From Dehalococcoidales bacterium (lineage in GTDB: Bacteria; Chloroflexota; Dehalococcoidia; Dehalococcoidales; UBA5627), in contig JAQTUQ010000017.1 in assembly GCA_028707255.1 (NCBI GenBank), forward strand, positions 1-32,177: a stretch of 32,177 nt of DNA. The letters are read 5' to 3'. The position numbers and the translations under genes were made by a program. Below are positions 24,558 to 32,050 of this stretch, piece by piece (position 1 is the stretch's first letter; the number at the start of each line of letters is the position of its first letter). A model generated the notes under the pieces. It made no database searches and was not told the origin of the DNA. It saw only the letters and a list, made by a program, of their open reading frames with translations.

Positions 24558-25625
24558 TCAATTCAATCTGAGCGCTTGACTGCTTAACTTCACCACGATG
24601 CGATTGATTATAATCATAATTGCAGCCACTATAGCAATCAAAATAACCAGTTCAAAAATTATCGAATCGAATCCCAGCCCATTGATAGTCAAATCGACCA
24701 CCGGTTTAATAACATAGAAAGTCGGGAAGATATATCCTATCCATTGGGGTATCTGCGGAAACATATAGACTACGGCCGGTCCGAATAAAAGCAGCCCGCC
24801 GAATTTCCACAAGGCAAACAGGGTATTCATATCCCTGATATATGCGCCGGCAATCAAGCCCAACTGCGCCGCCATGACAGCCCCAAGTCCCATTACCAGT
24901 ATCAGAGAAAGAAAAGATGAATGAAATTGTCCGCTGATTGCCAGTGTCAGCACTCCCATCACCAGCGCCAGCATTGCTCCTATGGTGCCTTTGGCGGTAA
25001 ATATTTCACCAATAGTGGCAGGACTGACGCTTAAAGCTTCGAGGGTATGCTTGTTCTTTTCATTTATCAGCGAAGCGGCAGGCAGCATCATACCGCCGAA
25101 GAAAATGGCGGTGAGTATGATCATCGGTAACAAGCGGTCGTTCCAGGGTACACTGGATACGTCTCCGAGGGCAATTGTTTCGATATTGACCGGCAGCGTC
25201 GAGCCGCTTATATCGTGAATAGCATCGTTAAGTATCGTTCCGATAATAACCCGGTGCTTAAGCATGCTTTCTCCCCAGGTATAAGCTTGAATATCGGCAC
25301 TTCCCGTTTGAATCATATTATCGAAACCGGCCGGCAGTATAATCCCCATATCGATTGAGCCGTTTGCCGCCGCCGCTTTCAAATCGTCTTCATTATTGTA
25401 TATCTTGAGGTTAATGCTGCTTGAAGATTGCAGCAGTGTTGCCATCTCCGAATCGCCTTTGTCCAGTAAACCCAGCGCGGCACGGTCGCTGAATATATTC
25501 CCAAAAGCCAGGTTAAAGAATAACGCCAGTAAAACCGGCATAGCTACAGACATCACCAGTACCATGTCTTTCGGGCCGTGAAATACCTCATTTTTAATCA
25601 GTGTACGGATGCGCTTCAGTTTCAT
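24558..25625 (-). CDS. ABC-2 type exporter permease (second)
   Basis: The 355-residue protein has one N-terminal helix (about 25-45), a large external domain (about 50-170) and five closely spaced helices in the C-terminal half (starting LLPMIILTAIFFGGMMLPAA). This is the ABC2_membrane_3 layout of drug or lipid exporters. The segment LINEKNKHTLEALSVSPATIGEIFTAK, seen as LINEKNKHTLEALSVSP plus its continuation, is the conserved cytoplasmic loop that contacts the ATPase. It overlaps the upstream permease stop by 4 bp. It probably forms a heterodimer with that permease. Confidence 0.92.
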   Translation of the reverse strand: MKLKRIRTLIKNEVFHGPKDMVLVMSVAMPVLLALFFNLAFGNIFSDRAALGLLDKGDSEMATLLQSSSSINLKIYNNEDDLKAAAANGSIDMGIILPAGFDNMIQTGSADIQAYTWGESMLKHRVIIGTILNDAIHDISGSTLPVNIETIALGDVSSVPWNDRLLPMIILTAIFFGGMMLPAASLINEKNKHTLEALSVSPATIGEIFTAKGTIGAMLALVMGVLTLAISGQFHSSFLSLILVMGLGAVMAAQLGLIAGAYIRDMNTLFALWKFGGLLLFGPAVVYMFPQIPQWIGYIFPTFYVIKPVVDLTINGLGFDSIIFELVILIAIVAAIMIIINRIVVKLSSQALRLN

Positions 25626-26680
25626 CGATATCGCCTCCTCAACGCGTTCATACCGGCATAGATTGCAAGGACGGTTATACCTGCCAGGACAGCCATGTTT
25701 ATTCCGACATCACCCCAGTTTGCGCCATAATTGGCGACGCGGTTGACGGTATCCGTCAGGTAGAAAGAGGGAATCACCTTCGTCCATTCCGAGAGAATGC
25801 CGGGAACGGTAGTTCCGAAACCCGGAATCATCAGGATAATAAGTATCAGCATGCCCCAGCTGGTAACGGCCATGACATCCCGTGCTACCGATGCCAGCAG
25901 GAAACTGATGCCTACTACCATAAGGCTGCCCAGTAAAAGGGTAATCAGGATAATAAGGGGTTGATTTGCAAACCCGCCTGCCAGCAGCATGAACAGGATT
26001 GCCTGAGCCAGCGCCAGCCCGACCCCAAGTATTCCTTTAGCCATAAACAGGTCTGCGGTACGCATCGGAGTTACAAAGAGTGCGCGAGCCGTTCCCTGTT
26101 CGATTTCAACGCTTATCAGGCTTGCCAGCGTCAATATCTCCATGAGCAGTATAACCACCGCCAATAACGGGCGCATGCGTTCTCTCAGGGAGAGCTGTTC
26201 GCCCGCCATATCGTGGCCGAGTACCTCTTGCGAGATATTGTAATTAATCGACTGTCCCGTCTGTAAATATGAAAGCTCTTCGACAATGGTAACGATGGCG
26301 TCTTTTATCTCTGTCGCCGTGGACGACGAGTAATAAACCTTGATATCAGGGATTCCGCCGCTCTGCCAGGTCTCCATTATATCTTCGGGAAGGGATATGC
26401 CTGCCTGGTAGTTGCCGTCGAGTACCTCCTGCTTCAGGGTCTCCTCGTCTTCGAAGTACTCGATATTTATTCCTTCCGTTTCGGACAATTGCGCGAATAC
26501 CACAGGGACTTCCTCCGCATACATGGCCACATTCAGCTCTTCGTCTACCTGCGAGGGCATCAGGAAGTAGATTGCTATAAAGAATATAATTCCGACAAAC
26601 GTAATCAGCATATAAAAGCGGTTGCTCATAAATAGAGAAAAGTCTTTTTTAAGCAGTGCTTTAACTATACGGAAGTTCAT
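25622..26680 (-). CDS. ABC-2 type exporter permease (first)
   Basis: The 352-residue permease has the same plan as its neighbour: an N-terminal helix (about 20-42), an external domain of about 140 residues and a C-terminal helical bundle. The coupling loop VEIEQGTARALFVTPMRTAD is clear. It overlaps the ATPase gene by 4 bp and the second permease by 4 bp, so all three are translated together. Substrate unknown; TetR-controlled exporters of this form often expel hydrophobic compounds. Confidence 0.92.
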   Translation of the reverse strand: MNFRIVKALLKKDFSLFMSNRFYMLITFVGIIFFIAIYFLMPSQVDEELNVAMYAEEVPVVFAQLSETEGINIEYFEDEETLKQEVLDGNYQAGISLPEDIMETWQSGGIPDIKVYYSSSTATEIKDAIVTIVEELSYLQTGQSINYNISQEVLGHDMAGEQLSLRERMRPLLAVVILLMEILTLASLISVEIEQGTARALFVTPMRTADLFMAKGILGVGLALAQAILFMLLAGGFANQPLIILITLLLGSLMVVGISFLLASVARDVMAVTSWGMLILIILMIPGFGTTVPGILSEWTKVIPSFYLTDTVNRVANYGANWGDVGINMAVLAGITVLAIYAGMNALRRRYR

Positions 26681-27540
26681 TCGGTCAGCCTCCGTCCGGT
26701 AACTTTTATGAAGATATCTTCCAGCGTAGCTTCCTCGCTGTGGAGCGTGATTACCTTTTCGTTTGTTAAAAGCTTTTCGACTTCCGCTGCGGTATTAGGT
26801 GAATCCATATCGATTTCCTTCTTTACGATTGCATCGCCATTCGAGGATATCTCTGCTATCAGTGAACGTTTGCCGTATTGCTGTTTTAAGTTTCGCGGGC
26901 TGTCGAGGGCTTCGATTTTTCCCTGGTTCATGAAAGCGACACGGTCGCATAGCTTATCCGCTTCCCACATATCATGGGTGGTGAGAAAAATTGTCGCTCC
27001 GCGGTCTCTTTCTTCAAGAATGATATTGTCGATTGCCTCTGAAGATACAGGGTCCAATCCGGAGGTCGGTTCGTCCATAAAGATAATCTGCGGTTTGTTT
27101 ACCAGCGAGCGGGCAATCATCAATCTCTGTTTCATTCCCTTGGAATAACCGGAGACCTTGTCTTTTTCACGTCCGGCAAGCCCTACTCTTTGCAGAAGAG
27201 CATAACCATTGAAGTTGTCGACACCGAACAGCACTGCAAACAGTTTCAGGTTTTCAATGGCGCTCATCTGCTCATAGAGGTTGGTCTGCTCGAAACAAAC
27301 ACCGATTCGCGATTGCACTTTGTCGGGATTCTTCGTTACATCGTAGCCGAGCAGTACGGCTTTTCCGGCATAGGGGTGCAGTTGACCGGTGAGCATCTTG
27401 ACTGTGGTGGTTTTGCCGGCTCCGTTGGGTCCCAAAAATCCGAGTATCTCTCCGGCTTTAACATCGAAGCTGATGTGGTCGACTGCCAGCAGATTGCCGT
27501 AACGGAACGCCAGGTTTTCGACGATAATGGATTTTTCCAT
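26677..27540 (-). CDS. ABC exporter ATPase
   Basis: The 287-residue ATPase has Walker A (GPNGAGKTT, residues 37-45), Q loop (CFEQTNLY), signature VSGYSKGMKQR, Walker B with catalytic Glu (IIFMDEPTSGLDP) and switch His (LTTHDM). The C-terminal extension (after about 215) is of the DrrA/CcmA-like drug exporter type. It pairs with the two downstream permeases. The gene starts 6 bp after the TetR stop. Confidence 0.95.
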   Translation of the reverse strand: MEKSIIVENLAFRYGNLLAVDHISFDVKAGEILGFLGPNGAGKTTTVKMLTGQLHPYAGKAVLLGYDVTKNPDKVQSRIGVCFEQTNLYEQMSAIENLKLFAVLFGVDNFNGYALLQRVGLAGREKDKVSGYSKGMKQRLMIARSLVNKPQIIFMDEPTSGLDPVSSEAIDNIILEERDRGATIFLTTHDMWEADKLCDRVAFMNQGKIEALDSPRNLKQQYGKRSLIAEISSNGDAIVKKEIDMDSPNTAAEVEKLLTNEKVITLHSEEATLEDIFIKVTGRRLTE

Positions 27541-27546
27541 CGTATG

Positions 27547-28164
27547 TTACTTTCCTCCCTTGTTGAACAGGTCTATTTCCTTTTTTAAGAAACCGTAAAA
27601 CATGATACGGGTTATCTGTTGCATAAGCTCGATTTTATCTAAATAGTTTTTCCATATTTCTTTATTGGCAAATGTTCCCGCCTTAATCGTATCCAGATAT
27701 ATAAGCAGGGCTTCATTGTTAAGAGATTCGTCTATATAACCCTCTTTTTTACCATCATCCAGCATCTTTAACCACAGAGGTCGGATTTCATTTATATAGA
27801 CCTCATCAATATAGGGTGAAATGGATTCATCCTGGCTTATAATTTTGTCCAAGATTTCGCTGTTCAAACTGGAGGTCATATCCATTTTGCCGCTGATGAC
27901 GCCCATTATCTTTTGCGGGAAAGGGACATCGGAGTAGAAGAGTACACGGTTGCGCTCGATATTGTCTTCGAACAGCAGTTTAATCACTTCGTAAACCAGT
28001 TTTTCACGGGTGCCAAAGTTGTTGTAGATGGTGGTGGGGGAAACATTTGCCTGTTTGGCGATAGCCTCGATGCTGACCTTTTTTACATCGTGGGTATTGC
28101 TAAAAAGCGTCAACGCCGCATTCAGGATCCGTTGTTTTTTATCCTTGTTATCGATATATTTCAT
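27547..28164 (-). CDS. TetR-family repressor of the ABC exporter operon
   Basis: The 205-residue protein has an N-terminal TetR helix-turn-helix (about 10-55: RILNAALTLFSN, VSIEAIAKQANVSPTTIYNNF, shown in two parts, then TREKLVYEVI) and an all-helical ligand domain. It is the first gene of the exporter operon. A palindrome lies directly before its start codon and no ribosome site is seen there, so the message is probably nearly leaderless and self-repressed. Confidence 0.93.
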   Translation of the reverse strand: MKYIDNKDKKQRILNAALTLFSNTHDVKKVSIEAIAKQANVSPTTIYNNFGTREKLVYEVIKLLFEDNIERNRVLFYSDVPFPQKIMGVISGKMDMTSSLNSEILDKIISQDESISPYIDEVYINEIRPLWLKMLDDGKKEGYIDESLNNEALLIYLDTIKAGTFANKEIWKNYLDKIELMQQITRIMFYGFLKKEIDLFNKGGK

Positions 28165-28190
28165 TGTAGTATAATAGAATACTACTACAA
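28164..28190. promoter_or_regulatory. Palindromic operator of the TetR operon
   Basis: GTAGTAT (28166-28172) and ATACTAC (28179-28185) form a perfect 7-bp dyad with a 6-bp spacer; an overlapping outer pair TTGTAGTA/TACTACAA spans 28164-28190. It touches the start codon and covers the -10 region of the TetR gene, a usual place for autorepression. Confidence 0.65.
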
Positions 28191-28205
28191 AACTACATTT
28201 GTCAA
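28176..28205 (-). promoter_or_regulatory. Promoter of the TetR/ABC operon
   Basis: On the minus strand a perfect TTGACA (28200-28205), an 18-bp spacer and TATTCT (28176-28181) place transcription start only a few bases before the ATG at 28164. Confidence 0.5.
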
Positions 28206-28232
28206 TGGTTTATCAGGAAATATTTATCAAGT

Positions 28233-28262
28233 TTGCGCATTATACGGTATTTTTGCTAAACT
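28233..28262 (+). promoter_or_regulatory. Promoter of tRNA-Lys
   Basis: TTGCGC (28233-28238), an 18-bp spacer and TAAACT (28257-28262) put the start a few bases before the tRNA. Both boxes are partial matches, so this is tentative. Confidence 0.4.
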
Positions 28263-28273
28263 AATATCTACAC

Positions 28274-28346
28274 GGGCCGTTAGCTCAGTTGGTAGAGCAC
28301 CTGACTTTTAATCAGGGTGTCACAGGTTCGAGACCTGTACGGCCTA
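28274..28346 (+). tRNA. tRNA-Lys (anticodon UUU)
   Basis: A full cloverleaf: acceptor GGGCCGT with ACGGCCT (first pair G-U), D arm AGCTCAGTTGGTAGAGC, anticodon stem CCTGA/TCAGG around CTTTTAA (anticodon TTT), and T arm ACAGGTTCGAGACCTGT. No CCA is encoded. The 3' end faces the two recombinase genes 215 bp downstream, the usual place for an integrated element. I found no second copy of the tRNA 3' end in the window. Confidence 0.97.
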
Positions 28347-28385
28347 CTTGATTAAAAAAGTTTTAAAGCTAATTCATAGCTAGAC

Positions 28386-28420
28386 AAAACCACCCAAAAC
28401 ATCGGGTGGTTTTTTATTTT
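28386..28420 (+). terminator. Terminator after tRNA-Lys
   Basis: A perfect 10-bp stem AAAACCACCC (28386-28395) with GGGTGGTTTT (28404-28413) and a T-rich tail follows the tRNA by about 40 bp. It isolates the tRNA from the recombinase genes. Confidence 0.9.
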
Positions 28421-28560
28421 GGTAAAAAACGTTACCCTGATTCTTCTACAATTTTTTTCGGTATTACCCCTCCTACTTGCCCACTGGACAATGTACAGGA
28501 AAGGCAGGCAAGTATATGCTCAAAATTAAGAGTAGGAATCCAGTTTGGGGTGACATCAAT

Positions 28561-29622
28561 ATGAAAAAAGTAACGCTAACTAATTTAATAATTCACTATG
28601 CTCAATCCAATAAAGCGGAGGGAAAATCACCTAATACGGTAGTCTGGTATAGTGAGATGCTCCATTCCTATACCAAATTTCTCGAATCCAACAACATCAA
28701 TACAACCCTTGCGGAGTTTAATGTAGTCAATGTCCGTCAGTTTATCATCTATGAACAGGAAAGGCAGGTTTCTCCGTTTACGGTACAGTGCAAAGTCAGG
28801 TCCTTAAAAGCCTTTAGTTCTTGGCTTTTAAGAGAAGGGTATACGAAGGATAATATATTGGCTAACGTAAAATTACCGAAAACCCCAAACAGGATAATAG
28901 AACCATTAACACAGTTGGAGATCGAAAAGCTGTTTGCTGCACAGAATCCGCTTACATCTGTTGGTTCCCGCGATATAGCTATATTGACATTGTTATTGGA
29001 TACCGGACTGAGAGAAAGTGAGTTATGCAATCTGAAGAGGGAAGATACTCATATAGAAGAAGGATTTATTAAAGTGATGGGTAAAGGAGCTAAAGAACGT
29101 ATAATACCATTTGGGGCAAGGACCCAAAAAGTGCTATGGCGATACAGCATTCATTTCCGGCCTGACCCTGAAAATGAATACAATGATTATTTCTTTCTCA
29201 CACTGGATGCTCGTAAGTTAATCCCTAATGCGGTAAGGCAGATAATTAAGCGATGGGGCAAAAGAGTCGGGATACCAAGACTACATGTTCATTTATGTCG
29301 GCATACTTTTGCTACAAACTTTCTCGTATACGAGTGTGGAGATGTTTTCAGGTTGCAACAACTACTTGGGCATACTTCCCTGGAAATGGTGCGGCGGTAC
29401 GTTCACTATGCTTCTGATCAGGATATTATTAAGGGGCATGTTGTATCTCCAATGGACAAAATAGGCATAAAGGGAATAAGGGGTTATAAGATAGACAAAA
29501 TCTTAAGGAAAAAAGATTCTATTTCGGAATACCAACATCAAGGTATGAAATACGATGAAGACATATCTCGGTCCAAAAGAAATATTGGAAATGGAAGAGG
29601 CAGCCACAAATACTCGAGATAA
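28561..29622 (+). CDS. XerC/D-like tyrosine recombinase
   Basis: About 353 residues. I start at the ATG at 28561 (MKKVTLTNLI), 8 bp after GGGGTGA; longer in-frame starts at 28477 and 28516 lack a ribosome site. The N-terminal SAM-like core-binding domain (about 1-90) is followed by a complete catalytic domain: Arg in DTGLRESELC, Lys in GKGAKER, HxxR in HVHLCRHTFA, His in LLGHTS and the Tyr nucleophile in RRYVHYA. A basic tail of about 50 residues follows. Its 3' end overlaps the second recombinase by 68 bp. It is the intact counterpart of the pseudogene at 3334-4007 and probably belongs to an element that used tRNA-Lys as a site (inference). Confidence 0.92.
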   Translation: MKKVTLTNLIIHYAQSNKAEGKSPNTVVWYSEMLHSYTKFLESNNINTTLAEFNVVNVRQFIIYEQERQVSPFTVQCKVRSLKAFSSWLLREGYTKDNILANVKLPKTPNRIIEPLTQLEIEKLFAAQNPLTSVGSRDIAILTLLLDTGLRESELCNLKREDTHIEEGFIKVMGKGAKERIIPFGARTQKVLWRYSIHFRPDPENEYNDYFFLTLDARKLIPNAVRQIIKRWGKRVGIPRLHVHLCRHTFATNFLVYECGDVFRLQQLLGHTSLEMVRRYVHYASDQDIIKGHVVSPMDKIGIKGIRGYKIDKILRKKDSISEYQHQGMKYDEDISRSKRNIGNGRGSHKYSR

Positions 29623-30235
29623 ATTGCTGATCAGGGTATTGTTTCGTCTCGGTTGCCGTGTCAGTGAGGCACTATCCATTGGCGTCCAGGATATTGATTT
29701 TACCAGCGGAACAATAATGATAAAGCATCTTAAACACAGGATAAGATACAGTTGCCCTAAATGCAGCGTCGATTTAGCAGCCAGTGATAAATATTGCCCC
29801 AAATGCGGGGTGGAAATAACAACCGCCCAGAGAAGAGACATGGAGAACAGAAGGCAGCGTATTATTCCTGTCGATAGAGGAACATTGAATATAATAAACG
29901 ACCATATTAATAAAGGACATACTGTTATAAAAAATGATAAAGAGCTGATTTTCGGAATAAACAGGCATAGAGCCTGGCAGATTATCAAGGAGTGTTCCGA
30001 AAGGGCTGGATTACCCAAACTGATAAACCCAGAAACCGGTAGAGTGCATAATATATCTCCCCATAAATTAAGGGATGCCTTTGCTGTCATGGCAGTAAAG
30101 GTAAATGATACAGGCGACGGGCTGCGTCTACTCCAGGAACATCTTGGACACCAAAGCATCAGTACCACAATGAGATACCGTAAGGTATCCGGGGACGAAC
30201 AGAAACAATGGTATGATAAGCTATGGGAAGCCTGA
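29555..30235 (+). CDS. Catalytic-domain-only tyrosine recombinase with inserted zinc ribbon
   Basis: The 226-residue protein consists of the recombinase catalytic domain with no core-binding domain. Seen are Arg in GCRVSEALS, HxxR in ISPHKLRDAF, His in EHLGHQS and Tyr in TMRYRKVS. Between the second beta hairpin (HRIRYSC) and the rest, residues about 65-90 form a zinc ribbon with two CPxC knuckles (CPKC and CPKCG, 18 residues apart), an unusual insertion. It overlaps the upstream recombinase in another frame, so the two are expressed together. Paired recombinases of different type are known from Tn554-like elements; whether this is such an element is not clear as no cargo lies beside it. Confidence 0.9.
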   Translation: MKTYLGPKEILEMEEAATNTRDKLLIRVLFRLGCRVSEALSIGVQDIDFTSGTIMIKHLKHRIRYSCPKCSVDLAASDKYCPKCGVEITTAQRRDMENRRQRIIPVDRGTLNIINDHINKGHTVIKNDKELIFGINRHRAWQIIKECSERAGLPKLINPETGRVHNISPHKLRDAFAVMAVKVNDTGDGLRLLQEHLGHQSISTTMRYRKVSGDEQKQWYDKLWEA

Positions 30236-31003
30236 ATCCGGAGGTGGACAACAGTTTATTTCTGACGCCAGAATAAGCAATCAGAGCTATTAACCATATA
30301 AGTAATATTAATTATCTAATCTTTAAAAATTGCACAATTACTCAACTCGTATACGTAAAAGTGCAATTACGTATTATTTGAGAAGCCCTGTAGCTTAAAA
30401 AGAGCTTAATTCAGATATGTAATATGTAAGCAAAGTTTAACGTAGAATTGTTACAATATACCTATTTTGTCACATTTCTGCGGATAGAGGCTGAATCAGG
30501 TTAGTGATTCAGGGATACCCTATTCAGGATGGTTCATTTGCAGCCTGCCTTATCATTCGATTATTTGATCTACGTTCCTTTTCCCATATCGCCAACTTTT
30601 ATTTTATCAGAATCGGGTTTTGTAGCCGGGTAGTATAATAAAAACTCGATAGGTTGAGTTTCACAAACCGAGCCCGTGGTTTAAAGAATAGGCGACAATA
30701 CGCTGTGTCAAGGATACGGAAACGTAATTATCCGGATATGGAACCTGTCGAATTGAGAAACATATACAAGTTGAGCATATGCACATAGTAATGGCACTAT
30801 CACCCGAATAGGGGGCAGTAGGTGATATAATATGTTATAGGGTGATACGGCGGTATGCAGATAGTAAGGGAAGGGTTGATCGGAAAGAGGCTGACGTTTG
30901 TTTATCGTCCTTACTTGTGGTTATCAAGGCTAATTTTATTTTGAAGAGAAAAATAAGTGGCATTAATGTGCCGCTAAGAATTTTTAGTTGCCGATAACGA
31001 CAC

Positions 31004-31101
31004 TTAAGATGCATTTAAGAAACATTAAGGAACATTTAAGTGCATTTAAGGAACATTAAGGTGCATTTAAGGAACATTAAGGTGCATTTAAGAGACATAA
31101 C
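31004..31101. repeat. Helically phased TTAAG array
   Basis: Nine TTAAG motifs start at 31004, 31015, 31025, 31036, 31046, 31056, 31067, 31077 and 31088, so the steps are 10 or 11 bp with an average of 10.5, one turn of B-DNA. At a larger scale a 21-bp unit (TGCATTTAAGGAACATTAAGG) recurs at 31041, 31062 and 31083. All motifs face the same side of the helix, which suits a curved DNA segment or an array of sites for a cooperatively binding protein. Confidence 0.9.
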
Positions 31102-31153
31102 AAAACATCTTTGTCATAATATGACAGAATGTTAACAATTTCTGAGGGAAATT

Positions 31154-31228
31154 ATGGATATATTAAAGCGGCTGTTTAAAGGAACCGAACGAATCCCTCC
31201 TCCTGGCGTTTCCAGACTGTATAATTAA
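31154..31228 (+). other. 24-residue open frame with a good ribosome site
   Basis: ATG at 31154 follows GAGGGAA by a proper distance and opens 24 codons (MDILKRLFKGTERIPPPG and a few more) before TAA. It may be a small peptide or the truncated 5' end of a lost gene. It overlaps, on the other strand, the remnant at 31176-31394, so at most one is meaningful. Confidence 0.25.
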
Positions 31229-31394
31229 ACACTTTAATCAATCCCAAAGTTCCAATAAACGTAATCACCGCATCCGGTTTCCCGAATCTATGCATAGTGC
31301 TATGGTCGTGTTTGCTGGAGTACGTAGATTATATACTGATGGTGCTGCTGCCTAATATCAAATAATACAGCGAATGAAATGTAATTGCCTGCAT
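31176..31394 (-). pseudogene. Possible membrane-protein remnant
   Basis: On the minus strand an open frame from ATG 31394 reads MQAITFHSLYYLILGSS, meets a TAA at 31331-31329, and continues in the same frame as TMHRFGKPDAVITFIGTLG and LIKVFNYTVWKRQEEG to TAA at 31176. The amino-acid texture, with two hydrophobic stretches and a conserved-looking charged loop, suggests a former small membrane protein with one nonsense change. Family not recognised; chance is possible. Confidence 0.3.
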
Positions 31395-31449
31395 CAGAAT
31401 AAAGGGGCGATAATTAAAGCTTCTCTATTGGCGATATTTATTATTTGCA

Positions 31450-31477
31450 TTGTGATTTAGCTTATATCCGCTATAAT
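31450..31477 (+). promoter_or_regulatory. Promoter of the acetyltransferase gene
   Basis: TTGTGA (31450-31455), 16 bp and a perfect TATAAT (31472-31477) lie 26 bp before the GNAT start codon. Confidence 0.5.
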
Positions 31478-31503
31478 AATATTATTCTTATCCGGGATTA
31501 TTA

Positions 31504-31998
31504 ATGCTAAACATAGAGATAGTAAAAGGTTGTATACCCGGTTCCATTGATAGAATAGTTGAACTGCATAGTACTTACTATTCCAAGCATTGGGGTTTCG
31601 GTTCTTTTTTCGAGCGAAAGATAAAAACTGAACTTACAGAATTCATGAGCCGTTATGATGATAGCCGCGATGGTTTCTGGACCGTATCGCTAGATGGACG
31701 CATTGAAGGTTCCATTACCATAGATGGGATTAATGCTAAAGATAATGGAGCCCATCTGTGGTGGTTCATTGTATCAGAATCCTGGCAGGGTAAGGGTATC
31801 GGCAAACAGCTTATCAATACTGCTATGGAATTCTGCCGAAACAAGGGTTACAAGCGGGTATACCTTTGGAGTTTTGCCGGCTTAGATACCGCCTCCAATC
31901 TTTATCGGCAGTTTGGTTTCCAAGTTGCAGAGCAACATCCTGGCACTATGTGGAGCACTCAGGTGAATGAGCAGTTATTTGAAGTGTGGCTCAAATAG
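31504..31998 (+). CDS. GNAT-family N-acetyltransferase
   Basis: The 164-residue protein has the GNAT fold with the acetyl-CoA-binding motif A (ESWQGKGIGKQLINTAM) after the strand AHLWWFIV, then motif B (NKGYKRVYLWSF, NLYRQFGFQVAEQ). It resembles the acetyltransferase half of MarR-GNAT fusion proteins, but no helix-turn-helix is present here. Substrate unknown. It is a single gene between the mobile-element remnants and the IS end, 52 bp from the IS. Confidence 0.9.
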   Translation: MLNIEIVKGCIPGSIDRIVELHSTYYSKHWGFGSFFERKIKTELTEFMSRYDDSRDGFWTVSLDGRIEGSITIDGINAKDNGAHLWWFIVSESWQGKGIGKQLINTAMEFCRNKGYKRVYLWSFAGLDTASNLYRQFGFQVAEQHPGTMWSTQVNEQLFEVWLK

Positions 31999-32050
31999 CC
32001 ATAAGAAATGCAACCAAAAATTCAACATTCTGACGAAAAGTATCATGGTT

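Larger units (their letters stand above)
30236..31503. other. 1.27-kb AT-rich region without a confident gene
   Basis: The stretch after the recombinases holds several short structures but no convincing gene. An 8-bp perfect hairpin sits at 30491-30512 (CTGAATCA/TGATTCAG). Three consecutive small hairpins lie at 30642-30709 just after a TATAAT. TATCACCC at 30798-30805 is inverted at 30821-30827 and 30840-30847. A 7-bp hairpin with flanking A/T runs is at 30956-30976. The phased TTAAG array and two short coding remnants lie further right and are listed separately. It looks like the end region of a mobile element or a decayed segment. Confidence 0.6.

Noticed and set aside
28477-28560. Longer N-terminus of the first recombinase (start at 28477 or 28516)
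   Set aside because: The added residues do not match the family and lack a ribosome site, whereas the ATG at 28561 has GGGGTGA at proper distance.
30236-30260. Second IS3-type end (GAGGTGGAC) after the zinc-ribbon recombinase
   Set aside because: Only nine bases match the IS end at 32051 and the rest does not align.
31004-31101. CRISPR-like array
   Set aside because: Units are contiguous 10-11-bp and 21-bp repeats with no unique spacers, and no cas gene is present.
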